DNA of 35,715 nt from an uncultured Pseudomonadota bacterium (GTDB taxonomy: Bacteria; Pseudomonadota; Gammaproteobacteria; Steroidobacterales; Steroidobacteraceae). This document shows positions 1 to 8,938 of this stretch, one piece after another. The position numbers and the translations under genes were made by a program. The stretch's first letter is position 1. Each line of letters begins with the position of its first letter. Below the pieces are notes generated by a model. The model did not search any database. It was given only the letters and a program-made list of their open reading frames with translations, and was not told where the DNA came from. The stretch covers positions 1-35,715 of the forward strand of contig CADEED010000031.1 of assembly GCA_902826225.1 (NCBI GenBank), given 5' to 3'.

Positions 1-800
1 CCGGCGTGCGCGCCAAGATCGCGGTGAAGAGCCTCGAGCCGCGCGTCGACCCCGTCGGTGCCTGCGTCGGCATGCGCGGCTCGCGCGTGCAGGCGGTCTC
101 GAACGAGATCGCGGGCGAGCGCGTCGACATCATTCCGCACGACGACAACAACGCCCAGTTCGTCATCAACGCGATGTCGCCGGCGGAAGTGCTGTCGATC
201 GTCGTCGACGAAGACTCGCACTCGATGGACATCGCGGTGGCCGAGGACAAGCTGTCGCAGGCCATCGGCCGCGGCGGCCAGAACATCCGTCTCGCGAGCC
301 AGCTCACCGGCTGGGACCTCAACGTCATGACGGAGTCGGACGCCGAGGCGAAGAGCGAAACCGAGGCGAAGGCGCTCGTGGAAGCGTTCATGAAGCAGCT
401 CGACGTGGACGAGGACGTCGCGACCATCCTCGTGCAGGAAGGCTTCTCGACGGTCGAGGAAGTGGCCTACCTGCCGCAATCCGAGCTCGCAAACATCGAG
501 GAATTCGACGACGACATGGTCAAGGAACTGCGCAACCGCGCGCGCGATGTGCTGCTCACGCAGGCGATCGCGAGCGAGGAAACGCTGGACGCCGGCATGC
601 CCGCCGACGATCTGCTGCTGCTCGAGGGCATGAAGCCGGATCTCGCGCTCGCACTCGCGCGCCGCGGCGTGCGCACGCGCGAGGACCTGGCCGACCAGGC
701 GGTAGATGACCTGCTCGATATCGAAGGTTTGACGTCGGAAGAAGCCGGCAAGCTGATCATGAAAGCGCGCGAGATCTGGTTCGAAGCCGGGCGCGCCTGA
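1..800 (+). CDS. nusA: Transcription termination/antitermination factor NusA (3' part)
   Basis: The 5' end lies outside the window; about 265 C-terminal residues are visible. NusA binds RNA polymerase and nascent RNA and modulates pausing, termination and antitermination. Two KH-type RNA-binding modules can be read: one with [14 protein letters not shown] near the start and one with [18 protein letters not shown] about 70 residues later. They are followed by two acidic helix-hairpin-helix (AR1/AR2-like) repeats, the second ending in [15 protein letters not shown]. Both C-terminal repeats, as in E. coli NusA, are present, so the 3' end looks intact. infB follows after 9 bases, which is the classic nusA-infB order. 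The identification is secure; only the N-terminal domains cannot be judged. Confidence 0.97.
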   Translation, partial: GVRAKIAVKSLEPRVDPVGACVGMRGSRVQAVSNEIAGERVDIIPHDDNNAQFVINAMSPAEVLSIVVDEDSHSMDIAVAEDKLSQAIGRGGQNIRLASQLTGWDLNVMTESDAEAKSETEAKALVEAFMKQLDVDEDVATILVQEGFSTVEEVAYLPQSELANIEEFDDDMVKELRNRARDVLLTQAIASEETLDAGMPADDLLLLEGMKPDLALALARRGVRTREDLADQAVDDLLDIEGLTSEEAGKLIMKAREIWFEAGRA

Positions 801-809
801 GGAGTCTGA

Positions 810-3386
810 ATGTCCGACGTCACTGTTGCCCAATTTGCCGAAGTCCTGAAAGTCCCGGTCGACCGGCTGCTCGTGCAGCTCGAGTCCGCCGGCATCCAGG
901 TCGAAGGTCCGCAGGCGCTCATCAGCGACGAGGCCAAGCTCGAACTGCTCACGCACCTGCGTCGTGCCCACGGCGCGTCGGAGCCGACCAGCAAGAGTCA
1001 GCTCGGCGTCACGGCGCCGCGCAAGATCACGCTCGCCCGCAAGACTCACGGTGAGCTGAAGCAGGCGAGCCAGCAGGGCCGCGCGCGCACCGTCAACGTC
1101 GAGGTCCGTCACAAGAAGACGTACATCAAGCGCGACGTTCTCGAGGAGCAGAACAAGCAGCACCAGGACGAGGCCGATCTCAAGCGCAGGGAAGTGGAAG
1201 CGGCCGAAGTCGCCGAGCGCGAGCGCCAGGAGAACGCGCGCAAGGAAAGCGAGCGCATGGAGGCGGAGAACCGCCGCCGCATCGAAGACGAGGCCACGAA
1301 GAAGAAGCAGGCCGAAGAGCAGCGCCGGCAGCAGGAAGAGCAGCGCATCCGGCAGGAAACCGATGCGCAGAAGCGCGCGGCTGTGGAAGCCGTGGCCGTC
1401 CAGGCTCCGAAGTCCGGTCACGGCCACGGCCACGGCCACGGGCACAAGCCCGACAAGGCTGTCGCAACCGTCGCCGAAGCGGACAAGGGCCCGACGCGTT
1501 ACGGCCGACAGGAGCTCCACGTCGCGAGCGGCGCCAGCGCGCGCAACAAGAAGAAGAAGCGTGTTCGCGAGCGCACGGGCTCGAGCAGCGTGAGTGCGGA
1601 GACGCGGCACGCGTTCGAGATGCCGACCGCGCCGATCAAGCGCGAAGTCGCCATCGGCGAGACGATCACGCCGCAGGAAATCGCGCAGAAGATGGCGGTG
1701 AAGGCCACCGAGGTCATCAAGACCATGCTCAACATGGGCGTGATGGCCACGATCAACCAGCCGATCGACCAGGACACCGCGATCCTCATCGTCGAGGAAA
1801 TGGGCCACACGGCGAAGGCGCTCAAGGCCGACCAGGTCGAAGAGGATCTGCAGGGCGAGAGCGCCCCGGAGACGGAGACGTCGCGTCCGCCCGTGGTCAC
1901 CGTCATGGGCCACGTCGACCACGGCAAGACCTCGCTGCTCGACTACATCCGCAAGGCGAAAGTCGCCGCGGGTGAAGCGGGCGGCATCACGCAGCACATC
2001 GGCGCGTACCACGTGGAAACGCCGAAGGGCATGATCACGTTCCTCGATACGCCGGGCCACGCGGCGTTCACGGCGATGCGCGCGCGTGGCGCGAAGGCCA
2101 CGGACATCGTCGTGCTGGTCGTCGCGGCCGATGACGGCGTCATGCCGCAGACGATCGAAGCCATCCAGCACGCCAAGGCGGCCGGTGTTCCGATCGTCGT
2201 GGCGGTCAACAAGATCGACAAGCACGACGCCGATCCGGATCGCGTCCGCACCGAACTGTCGAAGCACGAGGTGATCGCCGAAGAGTGGGGCGGCAACAAC
2301 ATCTTCGTGCCCGTGTCGGCCAAGACCGGCGACGGCATCGACAAGCTGCTCGACGCCATCCTGCTGCAGTCGGAAGTGCTCGAACTCACGGCGGCGGCGG
2401 ACGGCCTCGCCACCGGGTTCGTCATCGAGGCGTCCATCGAGAAGGGCCGCGGCGCCGTCGCCACCGTGCTCGTGAAGAAGGGCACCCTGAAGCTCGGCGA
2501 CCCGATCATCGCAGGCAACGAATTCGGCCGCGTTCGCGCGATGTTCGACGAGAACGGCAAGGCCGTGGACAGCGCGGCGCCGTCGATGCCGGTGCAGGTG
2601 CTCGGCCTGCAGGGCACGCCGAACGCCGGCGACGAAATCCTCGCCGTAGAGAACGAGCGCAAGGCGCGCGAAGTGGCGCTGTATCGCCAGGGCAAGTTCC
2701 GCGACGTGAAGCTCGCGAAGCAGGCTTCGAAGATGCAGGACGTCATGGGCCAGCTCGAGGAGCAGAAGATCGGCAGCATCGCCATCCTGCTCAAGACCGA
2801 CGTGCAGGGCAGCGCCGAGGCGTTGCGCGATGCATTGAACAAGCTGACGACCGAAGAGGTCGCGGTGAAGATCATCGCGAGCGGCGTCGGCGGAATCACC
2901 ATCTCCGACGTGCAGCTCGCCGCGGCCTCGCAGGCGCGCATCATCGGCTTCAACGTGCGCGCCGACGGCGCGGCACGCGACGCCATGAAGGACGCCGGTC
3001 TCGAGCCGCAGTACTTCAGCATCATTTACGAAGCCATCGACTACGTGAAGCAGCTGATGAGCGGCCTGCTCGCCCCCGAAATCAAGGAGACGATCGTCGG
3101 CACGGCGCAGGTTCGCGAAGTGTTCCGTTCGAGCAAGTTCGGCGTCGTCGCCGGCTGCCTCGTCACGGAAGGCTCGGTCAAGCGCAACAACCCGATCCGC
3201 GTGCTGCGCGACAGCGTCGTGATCTTCGAAGGCGCCCTGGAATCGCTGCGGCGCTTCAAGGACGAAGCCAACGAAGTGCGTGCCGGCACCGAGTGCGGCA
3301 TCGGCGTGAAGAACTACCAGGACGTTCGCGTCGGCGACCAGATCGAGTGCTACGCGCGCACGGAAGTGGCGCGCACCATCCAGTGA
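810..3386 (+). CDS. infB: Translation initiation factor IF-2
   Basis: GTPase that brings fMet-tRNA to the 30S subunit and promotes subunit joining. The 858-residue protein starts with an IF2_N domain (residues about 3-50), followed by a long charged coiled-coil linker (about 110-200), a Gly-His run (203-212) and a second IF2_N-like segment (about 275-335). The GTPase domain shows G1 GHVDHGKT at 367-374, DTPGH at 413-417, NKID at 467-470 and SAK at 503-505. Domains II-IV fill the C-terminus. The ATG at 810 is preceded by GGAG with good spacing and lies 9 bases after the nusA stop, so the two are probably cotranscribed. Length is normal for the family. The alternating (GH)5 tract in the linker is unusual. 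Confidence 0.98.
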   Translation: MSDVTVAQFAEVLKVPVDRLLVQLESAGIQVEGPQALISDEAKLELLTHLRRAHGASEPTSKSQLGVTAPRKITLARKTHGELKQASQQGRARTVNVEVRHKKTYIKRDVLEEQNKQHQDEADLKRREVEAAEVAERERQENARKESERMEAENRRRIEDEATKKKQAEEQRRQQEEQRIRQETDAQKRAAVEAVAVQAPKSGHGHGHGHGHKPDKAVATVAEADKGPTRYGRQELHVASGASARNKKKKRVRERTGSSSVSAETRHAFEMPTAPIKREVAIGETITPQEIAQKMAVKATEVIKTMLNMGVMATINQPIDQDTAILIVEEMGHTAKALKADQVEEDLQGESAPETETSRPPVVTVMGHVDHGKTSLLDYIRKAKVAAGEAGGITQHIGAYHVETPKGMITFLDTPGHAAFTAMRARGAKATDIVVLVVAADDGVMPQTIEAIQHAKAAGVPIVVAVNKIDKHDADPDRVRTELSKHEVIAEEWGGNNIFVPVSAKTGDGIDKLLDAILLQSEVLELTAAADGLATGFVIEASIEKGRGAVATVLVKKGTLKLGDPIIAGNEFGRVRAMFDENGKAVDSAAPSMPVQVLGLQGTPNAGDEILAVENERKAREVALYRQGKFRDVKLAKQASKMQDVMGQLEEQKIGSIAILLKTDVQGSAEALRDALNKLTTEEVAVKIIASGVGGITISDVQLAAASQARIIGFNVRADGAARDAMKDAGLEPQYFSIIYEAIDYVKQLMSGLLAPEIKETIVGTAQVREVFRSSKFGVVAGCLVTEGSVKRNNPIRVLRDSVVIFEGALESLRRFKDEANEVRAGTECGIGVKNYQDVRVGDQIECYARTEVARTIQ

Positions 3387-3413
3387 CGCGCCGTCGACAC
3401 GGAGTAGTTTGAG

Positions 3414-3782
3414 TTGAGTGCCAAGTCGCAGAGGCTGGCGCGCATCGAAGGCGAGATGCAGCGCGTGCTGTCGACGCTGATCTCGCGCGAAGTGCGCGAT
3501 CCGCGCGTGGGCAACGTCACGATCACTGCCGTGAACGTCGCGCCGGATCTCTCCACGGCGCGCATATTCTTCGTGCCGTTCGGCGCTCAGCATGCGCCCG
3601 ACGAAGTCGGGGAGGGGCTCGGCCGTGCGGCCGGCTTCCTGCGCGGTGAACTCGGCCGCGCGCTGCAGCTGCGCCACGCTCCCAGGCTCGAGTTCGTCTA
3701 CGACGCGCAGATCGAGCATGCCGACAAGCTCACGCGCCTGATCGACGGCGCCGTGAAATCGGACCAGCACAAGCCCGACTAG
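3414..3782 (+). CDS. rbfA: 30S ribosome-binding factor RbfA
   Basis: Small KH-fold protein that assists late 30S maturation at the 5' end of 16S rRNA. The 122-residue product has the family pattern: RLARIEGEMQRVLSTLISRE near the N-terminus, then DPRVGNVTITAVNVAPDLS and ARIFFVPFG, and a C-terminal LRHAPRLEFVYDAQIEHADK segment. The start is a TTG at 3414 with GGAG about nine bases upstream; no ATG gives a full-length product. It lies 27 bases after infB and 13 before truB, inside the conserved infB-rbfA-truB order. The rare TTG start may keep expression low; that is inference. Confidence 0.95.
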   Translation: MSAKSQRLARIEGEMQRVLSTLISREVRDPRVGNVTITAVNVAPDLSTARIFFVPFGAQHAPDEVGEGLGRAAGFLRGELGRALQLRHAPRLEFVYDAQIEHADKLTRLIDGAVKSDQHKPD

Positions 3783-3795
3783 CCCGGACGACACC

Positions 3796-4686
3796 GTGCC
3801 GACCGGGATCATCGTGATCGACAAGCCGCAGGGGCTCACGTCGAACGGCACGCTGCAGCGCATTCGCAAGGCGTTCCGGGCGCAGAGCGGCGGACACGTG
3901 GGCACGCTCGATCCCATGGCCACCGGCATGTTGCCCATCTGCCTCGACGAGGCCACGAAGGTGATCGCCGAGATCGAGTCCGGGGCGAAGTGCTACGAAT
4001 TCACAGTCTCCCTGGGCTCGCAGACCGATACCGGCGATGCCGAGGGCAGCGTCGTCGACGTCCAGGCGATACCCGGTATCGATGCCGACACGATCGGAAA
4101 AGTCCTCTCCGAGTTCACGGGCGTCCAGAAGCAGGTGCCGCCGATGTATTCCGCGCTGAAGCGCGACGGTCGGCCGCTGTACGAGCTCGCACGCCAGGGT
4201 ATCGAAGTCGAACGGACGGCCCGAACCATCGAGATCCGGCGGCTCGAGCTCGCCGGGCAGCGGCCAGACGCCCTGGACCTCGTCTGCGAGTGCGCCAAGG
4301 GAACCTACATCCGGGTATTGGGCGAGGACATCGCCCACCGGCTGGGAACGCTCGGGCACCTGACCCGGCTGCGGCGCGTCTGGGTCGAGCCTTTCCAGGA
4401 TTTTCCGATGGTCACGCTGGAAGCGGCACTGGCCGGAGCCGAGAGCCGGCAACACCTCCTGCCGCCGGACGCCGCGCTGCAGGCCCTGCCCGCCGCGATG
4501 CTCGACGAGGCCGGGACGACCTCGCTGCGCCACGGGCAGGCCGTCCGCTGCGCGACTGAGCCCGCTGCCGCCGAAGGGCGCAAGGTGCGTCTGTATGCGC
4601 CGGGCAGGGTGTTCCTGGGGTTGGGCGAGGCCCGCGCGGACGGCTGGCTGCAGCCGCGACGACTGATGCGATTCGACGCTTCGTAA
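3796..4686 (+). CDS. truB: tRNA pseudouridine(55) synthase TruB
   Basis: Makes pseudouridine 55 in the T-loop of tRNAs. The 296-residue protein begins at a GTG (3796) with PTGIIVIDKPQGLTSNGTLQ. The catalytic motif GGHVGTLDPMATGMLPICLD carries the nucleophile Asp39. Downstream landmarks are the YEFTVSLGSQTDTGDAEG strand, VPPMYSALKRDGRPLYELAR, and AKGTYIRVLGEDIAHRLG. A C-terminal PUA-like domain is suggested by KVRLYAPGRVFLGLGEA. The upstream SD is weak, so translation may depend on the ribosome finishing rbfA 13 bases before. The length is close to E. coli TruB (314). Confidence 0.97.
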   Translation: MPTGIIVIDKPQGLTSNGTLQRIRKAFRAQSGGHVGTLDPMATGMLPICLDEATKVIAEIESGAKCYEFTVSLGSQTDTGDAEGSVVDVQAIPGIDADTIGKVLSEFTGVQKQVPPMYSALKRDGRPLYELARQGIEVERTARTIEIRRLELAGQRPDALDLVCECAKGTYIRVLGEDIAHRLGTLGHLTRLRRVWVEPFQDFPMVTLEAALAGAESRQHLLPPDAALQALPAAMLDEAGTTSLRHGQAVRCATEPAAAEGRKVRLYAPGRVFLGLGEARADGWLQPRRLMRFDAS

Positions 4687-4710
4687 ACCTATGCTTTGCG
4701 GAACCTTTTC

Positions 4711-4720
4711 TGTAGAATTC
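4711..4720 (+). promoter_or_regulatory. Possible rpsO promoter (-10 element)
   Basis: The truB-rpsO gap (81 bases) contains TAGAAT at 4713-4718, five of six matches to the sigma70 -10 hexamer, in an AT-richer patch than its surroundings. No convincing -35 is seen at the usual distance. The following bases, TCGCGCCC, resemble those after the gyrA -10. A separate rpsO promoter is known in E. coli; here it is inferred. Confidence 0.35.
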
Positions 4721-4767
4721 GCGCCCGCAAAAACAGGCAAATTTTACGTCTTGAGGAATCGACACTG

Positions 4768-5037
4768 ATGTCTCTCGCCACTGAAAAGAAAACCGGCGTC
4801 GTCGCCGAATTCCGCCGTGCCGCCAACGATACCGGCTCCCCCGAAGTCCAGATCGCGCTGCTCTCCGAGCGTATCAACGGGCTCGGTGACCACTTCGGCT
4901 CCCACAAGCGCGATCACGCCTCCCGCCGCGGACTCGTGAAGCTCGTCAACCAGCGCCGCAAGCTCCTGGACTACCTCAAGGCCACCAAGCCCGCGAAGTA
5001 CCAGGAAGTGGTCGAGCGCCTCGGGCTCCGCCGCTAA
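4768..5037 (+). CDS. rpsO: 30S ribosomal protein S15
   Basis: Primary 16S rRNA-binding protein of the platform of the small subunit. The 89-residue product has the S15 signature: [20 protein letters not shown], then [15 protein letters not shown] and [13 protein letters not shown], ending in VERLGLRR. The ATG at 4768 gives exactly the family length and has TTGAGGA upstream. The frame is open further upstream, to an ATG at 4696, but that would add 24 unrelated residues and run through the putative promoter. A strong terminator follows directly, so much of the rpsO transcript likely ends before pnp. S15 represses its own mRNA in several bacteria; I could not define such a fold here. Confidence 0.98.
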   Translation: MSLATEKKTGVVAEFRRAANDTGSPEVQIALLSERINGLGDHFGSHKRDHASRRGLVKLVNQRRKLLDYLKATKPAKYQEVVERLGLRR

Positions 5038-5048
5038 CTACCGAACCC

Positions 5049-5081
5049 AAGGCCGCGCTTCTCGCGCGGCCTTTTTCGTTT
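5049..5081 (+). terminator. Rho-independent terminator after rpsO
   Basis: A perfect 10-bp stem (5049-5058 with 5064-5073, AAGGCCGCGC against GCGCGGCCTT) closes a five-base loop. It is followed by a T-rich tract (TTTTT, CG, TTTTT). It lies 11 bases after the rpsO stop and before pnp, so it should separate or attenuate the two genes. Confidence 0.88.
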
Positions 5082-5102
5082 TTCTCCCAGAACCAGCACT
5101 TA

Positions 5103-5128
5103 GGGGCCCACGGCCCCACCAAGGAAAG
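5103..5128 (+). promoter_or_regulatory. Hairpin and Shine-Dalgarno in the pnp leader
   Basis: GGGGCC (5103-5108) pairs with GGCCCC (5112-5117) around a three-base loop. The SD sequence AAGGAAAG (5121-5128) comes three bases later, ahead of the GTG start at 5133. In E. coli, pnp is autoregulated through an RNase III-cleaved leader stem; this short stem is much smaller, so homology of mechanism is only a possibility. Confidence 0.45.
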
Positions 5129-5132
5129 CAGC

Positions 5133-7220
5133 GTGAGCGCTTTAAAGAAATCTTTTCAATTCGGTCAGCACACCCTCACCCTCGAAACCGGTGAGATCGC
5201 CCGCCAGGCCTCGGCCTCGGTCGTGGCCTCCATGGGCGACACCGTCGTCCTCGTCACCGCCGTCGCCGCCAAGAAGGCCGTGCCCGGCAAGGACTTCTTC
5301 CCGCTGACGGTCAACTACATCGAGAAGACGTACGCCGCGGGCCGCATCCCCGGCGGCTTCTTCAAGCGCGAAGGTCGTCCCACCGAAAAAGAGACGCTGA
5401 ACTCGCGCCTCATCGATCGCCCGATCCGCCCGCTGTTCCCCGATGGCTTCTTCAACGAAGTGCAGGTCGTGGCGCAGGTCATCTCCATGGATCCGGACAT
5501 CGACGCCGACATCCCGGCGCTCGTGGGTGCCTCGGCCGCGCTGTCGCTCGCGGGAGTTCCGTTCGCCGGCCCGATCGGCGCCGCGCGCGTCGGCTACAAG
5601 GACGGCAAGTACCTCCTGAATCCGACCCGCAAGGAGCTCACCGAGTCCCAGCTGCACCTCGTCGTTGCAGGTACCGCGAAGTCGGTGTTGATGGTCGAGT
5701 CGGAAGCCTCGGGTCTCTCCGAAGAAGTGATGCTCGGCGCCGTCGTGTTCGGCCATGAGCAGATGCAGGTCGCGATCAAGACCATCAACGAGATGGTCGC
5801 CGCGGTCGGCAAGCCGAAGTGGGACTGGAAACCGAACGCCGCGAGCGCCGAACTCGACGCCGCCGTCGCCGCCCACGCGCAGAAGGCGCTGTCGGACGCG
5901 TATCTCATCACCGTCAAGCAGGACCGTTACGCGAAAGTCGGCGAGATCAAGGCGGCCGCCATCGCCGCGCTGTCCGGCGGGGACGCGCCCAAGTACACGG
6001 CCGACGATGTCGACAATTCACTGTTCAAGCTCGAGAGCAACATCGTCCGCCAGCGCATCCTGAACGGCGAGCCGCGCATCGACGGCCGCAATGCGACCAC
6101 GGTCCGCCCCATCACCGTGAAGGTCGGCGTGCTGCCGCGCACGCACGGCTCCGCGTTGTTCACGCGCGGTGAGACGCAGGCCCTCGTGGTCACGACGCTC
6201 GGCACCGGGCGCGACGCGCAGATCATCGACGCGCTCGAAGGCGAACGCCGCGAGCCGTTCATGTTCCACTACAACTTCCCCCCGTTCTCCGTCGGTGAGA
6301 CCGGAATGATGGGTTCGCCGAAGCGCCGCGAGATCGGCCACGGCAACCTGGCCCGCCGCGGTATCGCCGCGATGATGCCGGACATGGAGAAATTCCCGTA
6401 CGTCATCCGCATCGTCTCGGAAATCCTCGAGTCGAACGGTTCATCCTCGATGGCATCGGTTTGCGGCGCCTCGCTGTCGCTCATGGACGCGGGCGTGCCG
6501 ATCAAGGCGCCGGTCGCGGGCGTCGCCATGGGACTCGTGCTGGAAGGCTCGAAGTTCACGGTCCTCACCGACATCCTGGGTGACGAAGATCACCTGGGCG
6601 ACATGGACTTCAAGGTGGCCGGTTCGAAGGACGGCGTCACCGCGCTGCAGATGGACATCAAGGTCGAGGGAATCTCGGCCGACATCATGAAGGTCGCGCT
6701 GGCGCAGGCGAAGGAAGGCCGGCTGCACATCCTCGGCGAGATGAACAAGGTCATCTCGGGTACGCGCGAGAAGATGTCCGAGTGGGCGCCGTCGATCATC
6801 ACGCTCAAGATCGACCCGGAGAAGATCCGCGACGTCATCGGCAAGGGAGGCGCGGTCATCCGCCAGATCACCGAGGAGACGGGCACCACGATCGACATCG
6901 AGAACGACGGCACGGTCAAGATCGCCAGCGTCTCGGGCGCGGCGGGCCGCGAAGCACTCGCACGCATCGAGTTGATCACGGCGGACGTCGAAGTCGGCCG
7001 CATCTACGAAGGCAAGGTCGTCCGCCTGATGGACTTCGGCGCCTTCGTCACGATCCTGCCGGGCCGCGACGGCCTCGTGCACATCTCGCAGATCAGCGAG
7101 GAGCGCGTGGAGAGGGTGTCGGACAAGCTCAAGGAAGGCGATAACGTGCGCGTCAAGGTGCTCGAGGTCGACCGCCAGGGTCGCGTGCGCCTGTCGATGC
7201 GGAACGTCGACGCCGCCTAG
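5133..7220 (+). CDS. pnp: Polyribonucleotide nucleotidyltransferase (PNPase)
   Basis: Phosphorolytic 3'-5' exoribonuclease and degradosome component. The 695-residue protein has two RNase PH-like domains (about 10-220 and 315-535). The active domain includes [20 protein letters not shown] and a catalytic loop with Asp486 and Asp492, the same numbers as in E. coli. A KH domain (GKGG at 570-573) and a C-terminal S1 domain (about 620-690) bind RNA. The start is GTG at 5133 behind a strong AAGGAAAG. rpsO-pnp order is universal in gammaproteobacteria, and the gene is followed by its own terminator. Nothing is missing or truncated. Confidence 0.98.
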   Translation: MSALKKSFQFGQHTLTLETGEIARQASASVVASMGDTVVLVTAVAAKKAVPGKDFFPLTVNYIEKTYAAGRIPGGFFKREGRPTEKETLNSRLIDRPIRPLFPDGFFNEVQVVAQVISMDPDIDADIPALVGASAALSLAGVPFAGPIGAARVGYKDGKYLLNPTRKELTESQLHLVVAGTAKSVLMVESEASGLSEEVMLGAVVFGHEQMQVAIKTINEMVAAVGKPKWDWKPNAASAELDAAVAAHAQKALSDAYLITVKQDRYAKVGEIKAAAIAALSGGDAPKYTADDVDNSLFKLESNIVRQRILNGEPRIDGRNATTVRPITVKVGVLPRTHGSALFTRGETQALVVTTLGTGRDAQIIDALEGERREPFMFHYNFPPFSVGETGMMGSPKRREIGHGNLARRGIAAMMPDMEKFPYVIRIVSEILESNGSSSMASVCGASLSLMDAGVPIKAPVAGVAMGLVLEGSKFTVLTDILGDEDHLGDMDFKVAGSKDGVTALQMDIKVEGISADIMKVALAQAKEGRLHILGEMNKVISGTREKMSEWAPSIITLKIDPEKIRDVIGKGGAVIRQITEETGTTIDIENDGTVKIASVSGAAGREALARIELITADVEVGRIYEGKVVRLMDFGAFVTILPGRDGLVHISQISEERVERVSDKLKEGDNVRVKVLEVDRQGRVRLSMRNVDAA

Positions 7221-7245
7221 TCGGACGAAGTTCTTCTGCTCACGG

Positions 7246-7269
7246 ACGGCGCCCCCTGGGCGCCGTTTT
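7246..7269 (+). terminator. Terminator after pnp
   Basis: CGGCGCCC (7247-7254) pairs with GGGCGCCG (7258-7265) around a three-base loop, with an extra A-T pair outside. TTTT follows at 7266-7269. It starts 25 bases after the pnp stop and is a good intrinsic terminator for the nusA-pnp block. Confidence 0.8.
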
Positions 7270-7330
7270 CCGTTGCGGGGCGCGCGCGCCTGACGGTATG
7301 CGCGAATCGCGCGGGGATCTGCGTCAATAC

Positions 7331-7365
7331 CACGAGCCCGCGCCCCGTCGGGACGCGGGCTCGTG
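7331..7365. terminator. Strong inverted repeat between pnp and phaR-like
   Basis: CACGAGCCCGCG (7331-7342) and CGCGGGCTCGTG (7354-7365) form a perfect 12-bp stem, with CCCG and CGGG able to pair further inside the loop. It lies 12 bases beyond the stop of the minus-strand phaR-like gene. Neither side has a clear T run, so it may protect 3' ends or act as a weak terminator between converging genes. The remainder of the 156-base gap holds only the pnp terminator and GC-rich filler. Confidence 0.5.
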
Positions 7366-7376
7366 ACTGCGCAGCC

Positions 7377-7880
7377 TTACTGGTGGCTCGATGCGTCGGG
7401 CTTGTCGGTGTTGCCGTCGCTGGGCCGGCCCGTGGCGTTCATGAGCGTGCGGAAGATTTCATCCTGCACGGAGCGCCAGCGCTGGTAGTTGCGCTGCGCC
7501 ACGCCCGCGACGGTCTCGACCGGGTCGACACCGACGACGGCCTTCACCTTATCGCGCAGCTCACGCTGCTGCGAGCCGAAGAGCTTCATGCTCTGCTCGA
7601 GATAGCTGCTCAGCATGTTCTGCAGATTGCCGCCGTAAGAGCGGATCACTTGCGAGAGGAAGTCGCGGCTCATGACCGGTTCGTCGCCGTGCTCCTGCTC
7701 GGCGATCACCTGCAGCAGGATGCTGCGCGTGATGTCCTCTTGCGACTTCTTGTCGATGACGACGAAGTCGATGCGTTCGAGTACGAGAGAACGGATGTCC
7801 GCGAGCGTGATGTACTTGCTCTGCACCGTGTCGTAGAGACGGCGATTCGGATACTTCTTGATGACGCGTGGTTCGCTCAT
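7377..7880 (-). CDS. phaR: PHA synthesis repressor PhaR-like regulator
   Basis: Predicted DNA-binding regulator of polyhydroxyalkanoate synthesis and granule proteins. The N-terminal accumulation-regulator domain reads RVIKKYPNRRLYDT followed by YITLADI, a hallmark of the PhaR family. The middle (DITRSILLQVIAEQE) matches the second conserved segment. The C-terminal third is charged and probably helical, ending in a low-complexity tail. I chose the ATG at 7880 because GGAGGG lies seven bases upstream; an ATG five codons earlier would place that SD inside the gene. No PHA synthase or phasin gene is in the window, so the role in PHA control comes from the family only. The product is 167 residues. 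Confidence 0.85.
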   Translation of the reverse strand: MSEPRVIKKYPNRRLYDTVQSKYITLADIRSLVLERIDFVVIDKKSQEDITRSILLQVIAEQEHGDEPVMSRDFLSQVIRSYGGNLQNMLSSYLEQSMKLFGSQQRELRDKVKAVVGVDPVETVAGVAQRNYQRWRSVQDEIFRTLMNATGRPSDGNTDKPDASSHQ

Positions 7881-7917
7881 GCCGGCACCCTCCATGTGGG
7901 GCCTACCTTAGTACACC

Positions 7918-8868
7918 TCATGGACTCCCACAATTTTCCGCGTGATTTCTGCTTGGTTGTCGCCCAACGCGGACATCTACCGCCCGCCTGCCCGCAAGCG
8001 CTTGTGGGCGCCAATGCGCAATTGCCCAATTCCAAACGTCTTTTACCGATCCCGACGCCAGGTCCGGGGGTGGCGTCTGGGCCAGAAGCGTAAGGGTCGA
8101 AGTCAGCAGTGCGGGGGCGGCTGCGGGGTCGATGGGTACGGCGCGGGCCGATTTGGACAGCTTGCCGCCGTCTGCCTCGACCACCAGCGGCAGGTGCCCG
8201 TAGCTAGGCGTCGGCAGTCCCGCCGCCCGTTGCAGGTCGATCTGCCAGGGGGTGCTCGTCAGCAGGTCCGCACCGCGCACCACGCGCGTCACGCCTTGCC
8301 ACGCATCGTCGACCACGACGGCGAGTTGGTAGCTAGGAAGGCCGTCGCGACGCTCGACGACGACGTCTCCGCACGCCGCGAGATCGAACACCTGCGGCCC
8401 GAGGAAGGCGTCGTCGAAGTGGACAGGTCCGTCGCCCACCCGGAAGCGCAGCGAAGTGGGTCCCGCCTTGGCCGGGCCGTCGCGGCAGGTTCCGGGATAG
8501 CCGCCTTCCTCGCCGATCCCGGTCAGGTCCTTGCGCGAGCAGCTGCAGCGGAATGTGCGGCCGCGTGCGCGCAGGTCGGCGAGCGTGGCGCGGTACGCAT
8601 CGAATCGGGTGCTCTGGAAAACGACTTCGCCATCCCATTCGAAGCCGAAGGCTTCGAGCGTGCGCAGTTGCTGGTCGGCGCAGCCCGGGATCACGCGCGG
8701 CGTGTCGATGTCTTCGATGCGGACCAGCCAGCGTCCGCCGTTCGCGCGCGCGTCGAGGTAGCTGCCGACGGCGGCGAGCAGGGATCCGAGGTGCAACGGG
8801 CCCGTGGGAGAAGGCGCAAATCTGGCCACGGGAATTTCCAGGGGCTCACGCACCGGCCGGCCGCTCAC
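7918..8868 (-). CDS. gluQ: Glutamyl-Q tRNA(Asp) synthetase GluQRS
   Basis: A truncated glutamyl-tRNA synthetase paralogue that attaches Glu to the queuosine base of tRNA(Asp). It keeps the class I catalytic core: RFAPSPTGPLHLGSL with the HIGH-type HLGS at 26-29, WLVRIEDIDTPR, and KLSKS at 236-240. A zinc site is visible as C108, C110, Y124 and C128, the GluQRS pattern. The anticodon-binding domain of GluRS is absent, and 316 residues fit the family. The start is a GTG at 8868 without a clear SD. dksA lies upstream on the same strand, as in many gammaproteobacteria, but a terminator between them suggests separate or attenuated expression. The nearby queF makes the queuosine precursor, so the two genes act on one modification. 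Confidence 0.95.
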   Translation of the reverse strand: MSGRPVREPLEIPVARFAPSPTGPLHLGSLLAAVGSYLDARANGGRWLVRIEDIDTPRVIPGCADQQLRTLEAFGFEWDGEVVFQSTRFDAYRATLADLRARGRTFRCSCSRKDLTGIGEEGGYPGTCRDGPAKAGPTSLRFRVGDGPVHFDDAFLGPQVFDLAACGDVVVERRDGLPSYQLAVVVDDAWQGVTRVVRGADLLTSTPWQIDLQRAAGLPTPSYGHLPLVVEADGGKLSKSARAVPIDPAAAPALLTSTLTLLAQTPPPDLASGSVKDVWNWAIAHWRPQALAGRRAVDVRVGRQPSRNHAENCGSP

Positions 8869-8880
8869 GGGCCACGACGG

Positions 8881-8907
8881 AAAACGCCGCCCTGGAGGGG
8901 CGGCGTT
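8881..8907 (-). terminator. Terminator after dksA
   Basis: On the minus strand AACGCCGCC (8907-8899) pairs with GGCGGCGTT (8891-8883), nine perfect pairs with one further C-G inside. The T run continues at 8884-8881. It lies 31 bases past the dksA stop and just before the gluQRS start codon. Confidence 0.8.
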
Positions 8908-8938
8908 CGTGAAGTCTCAGGGTGCACTTCGCGTCCGG

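Noticed and set aside
4696..4767. In-frame upstream extension of rpsO
   Set aside because: It adds 24 residues foreign to S15 and runs across the putative promoter; the ATG at 4768 gives the exact family length.
7221..7376. Possible small RNA between pnp and phaR-like
   Set aside because: Apart from the pnp terminator and one strong inverted repeat I see no promoter or other sign of a transcript.
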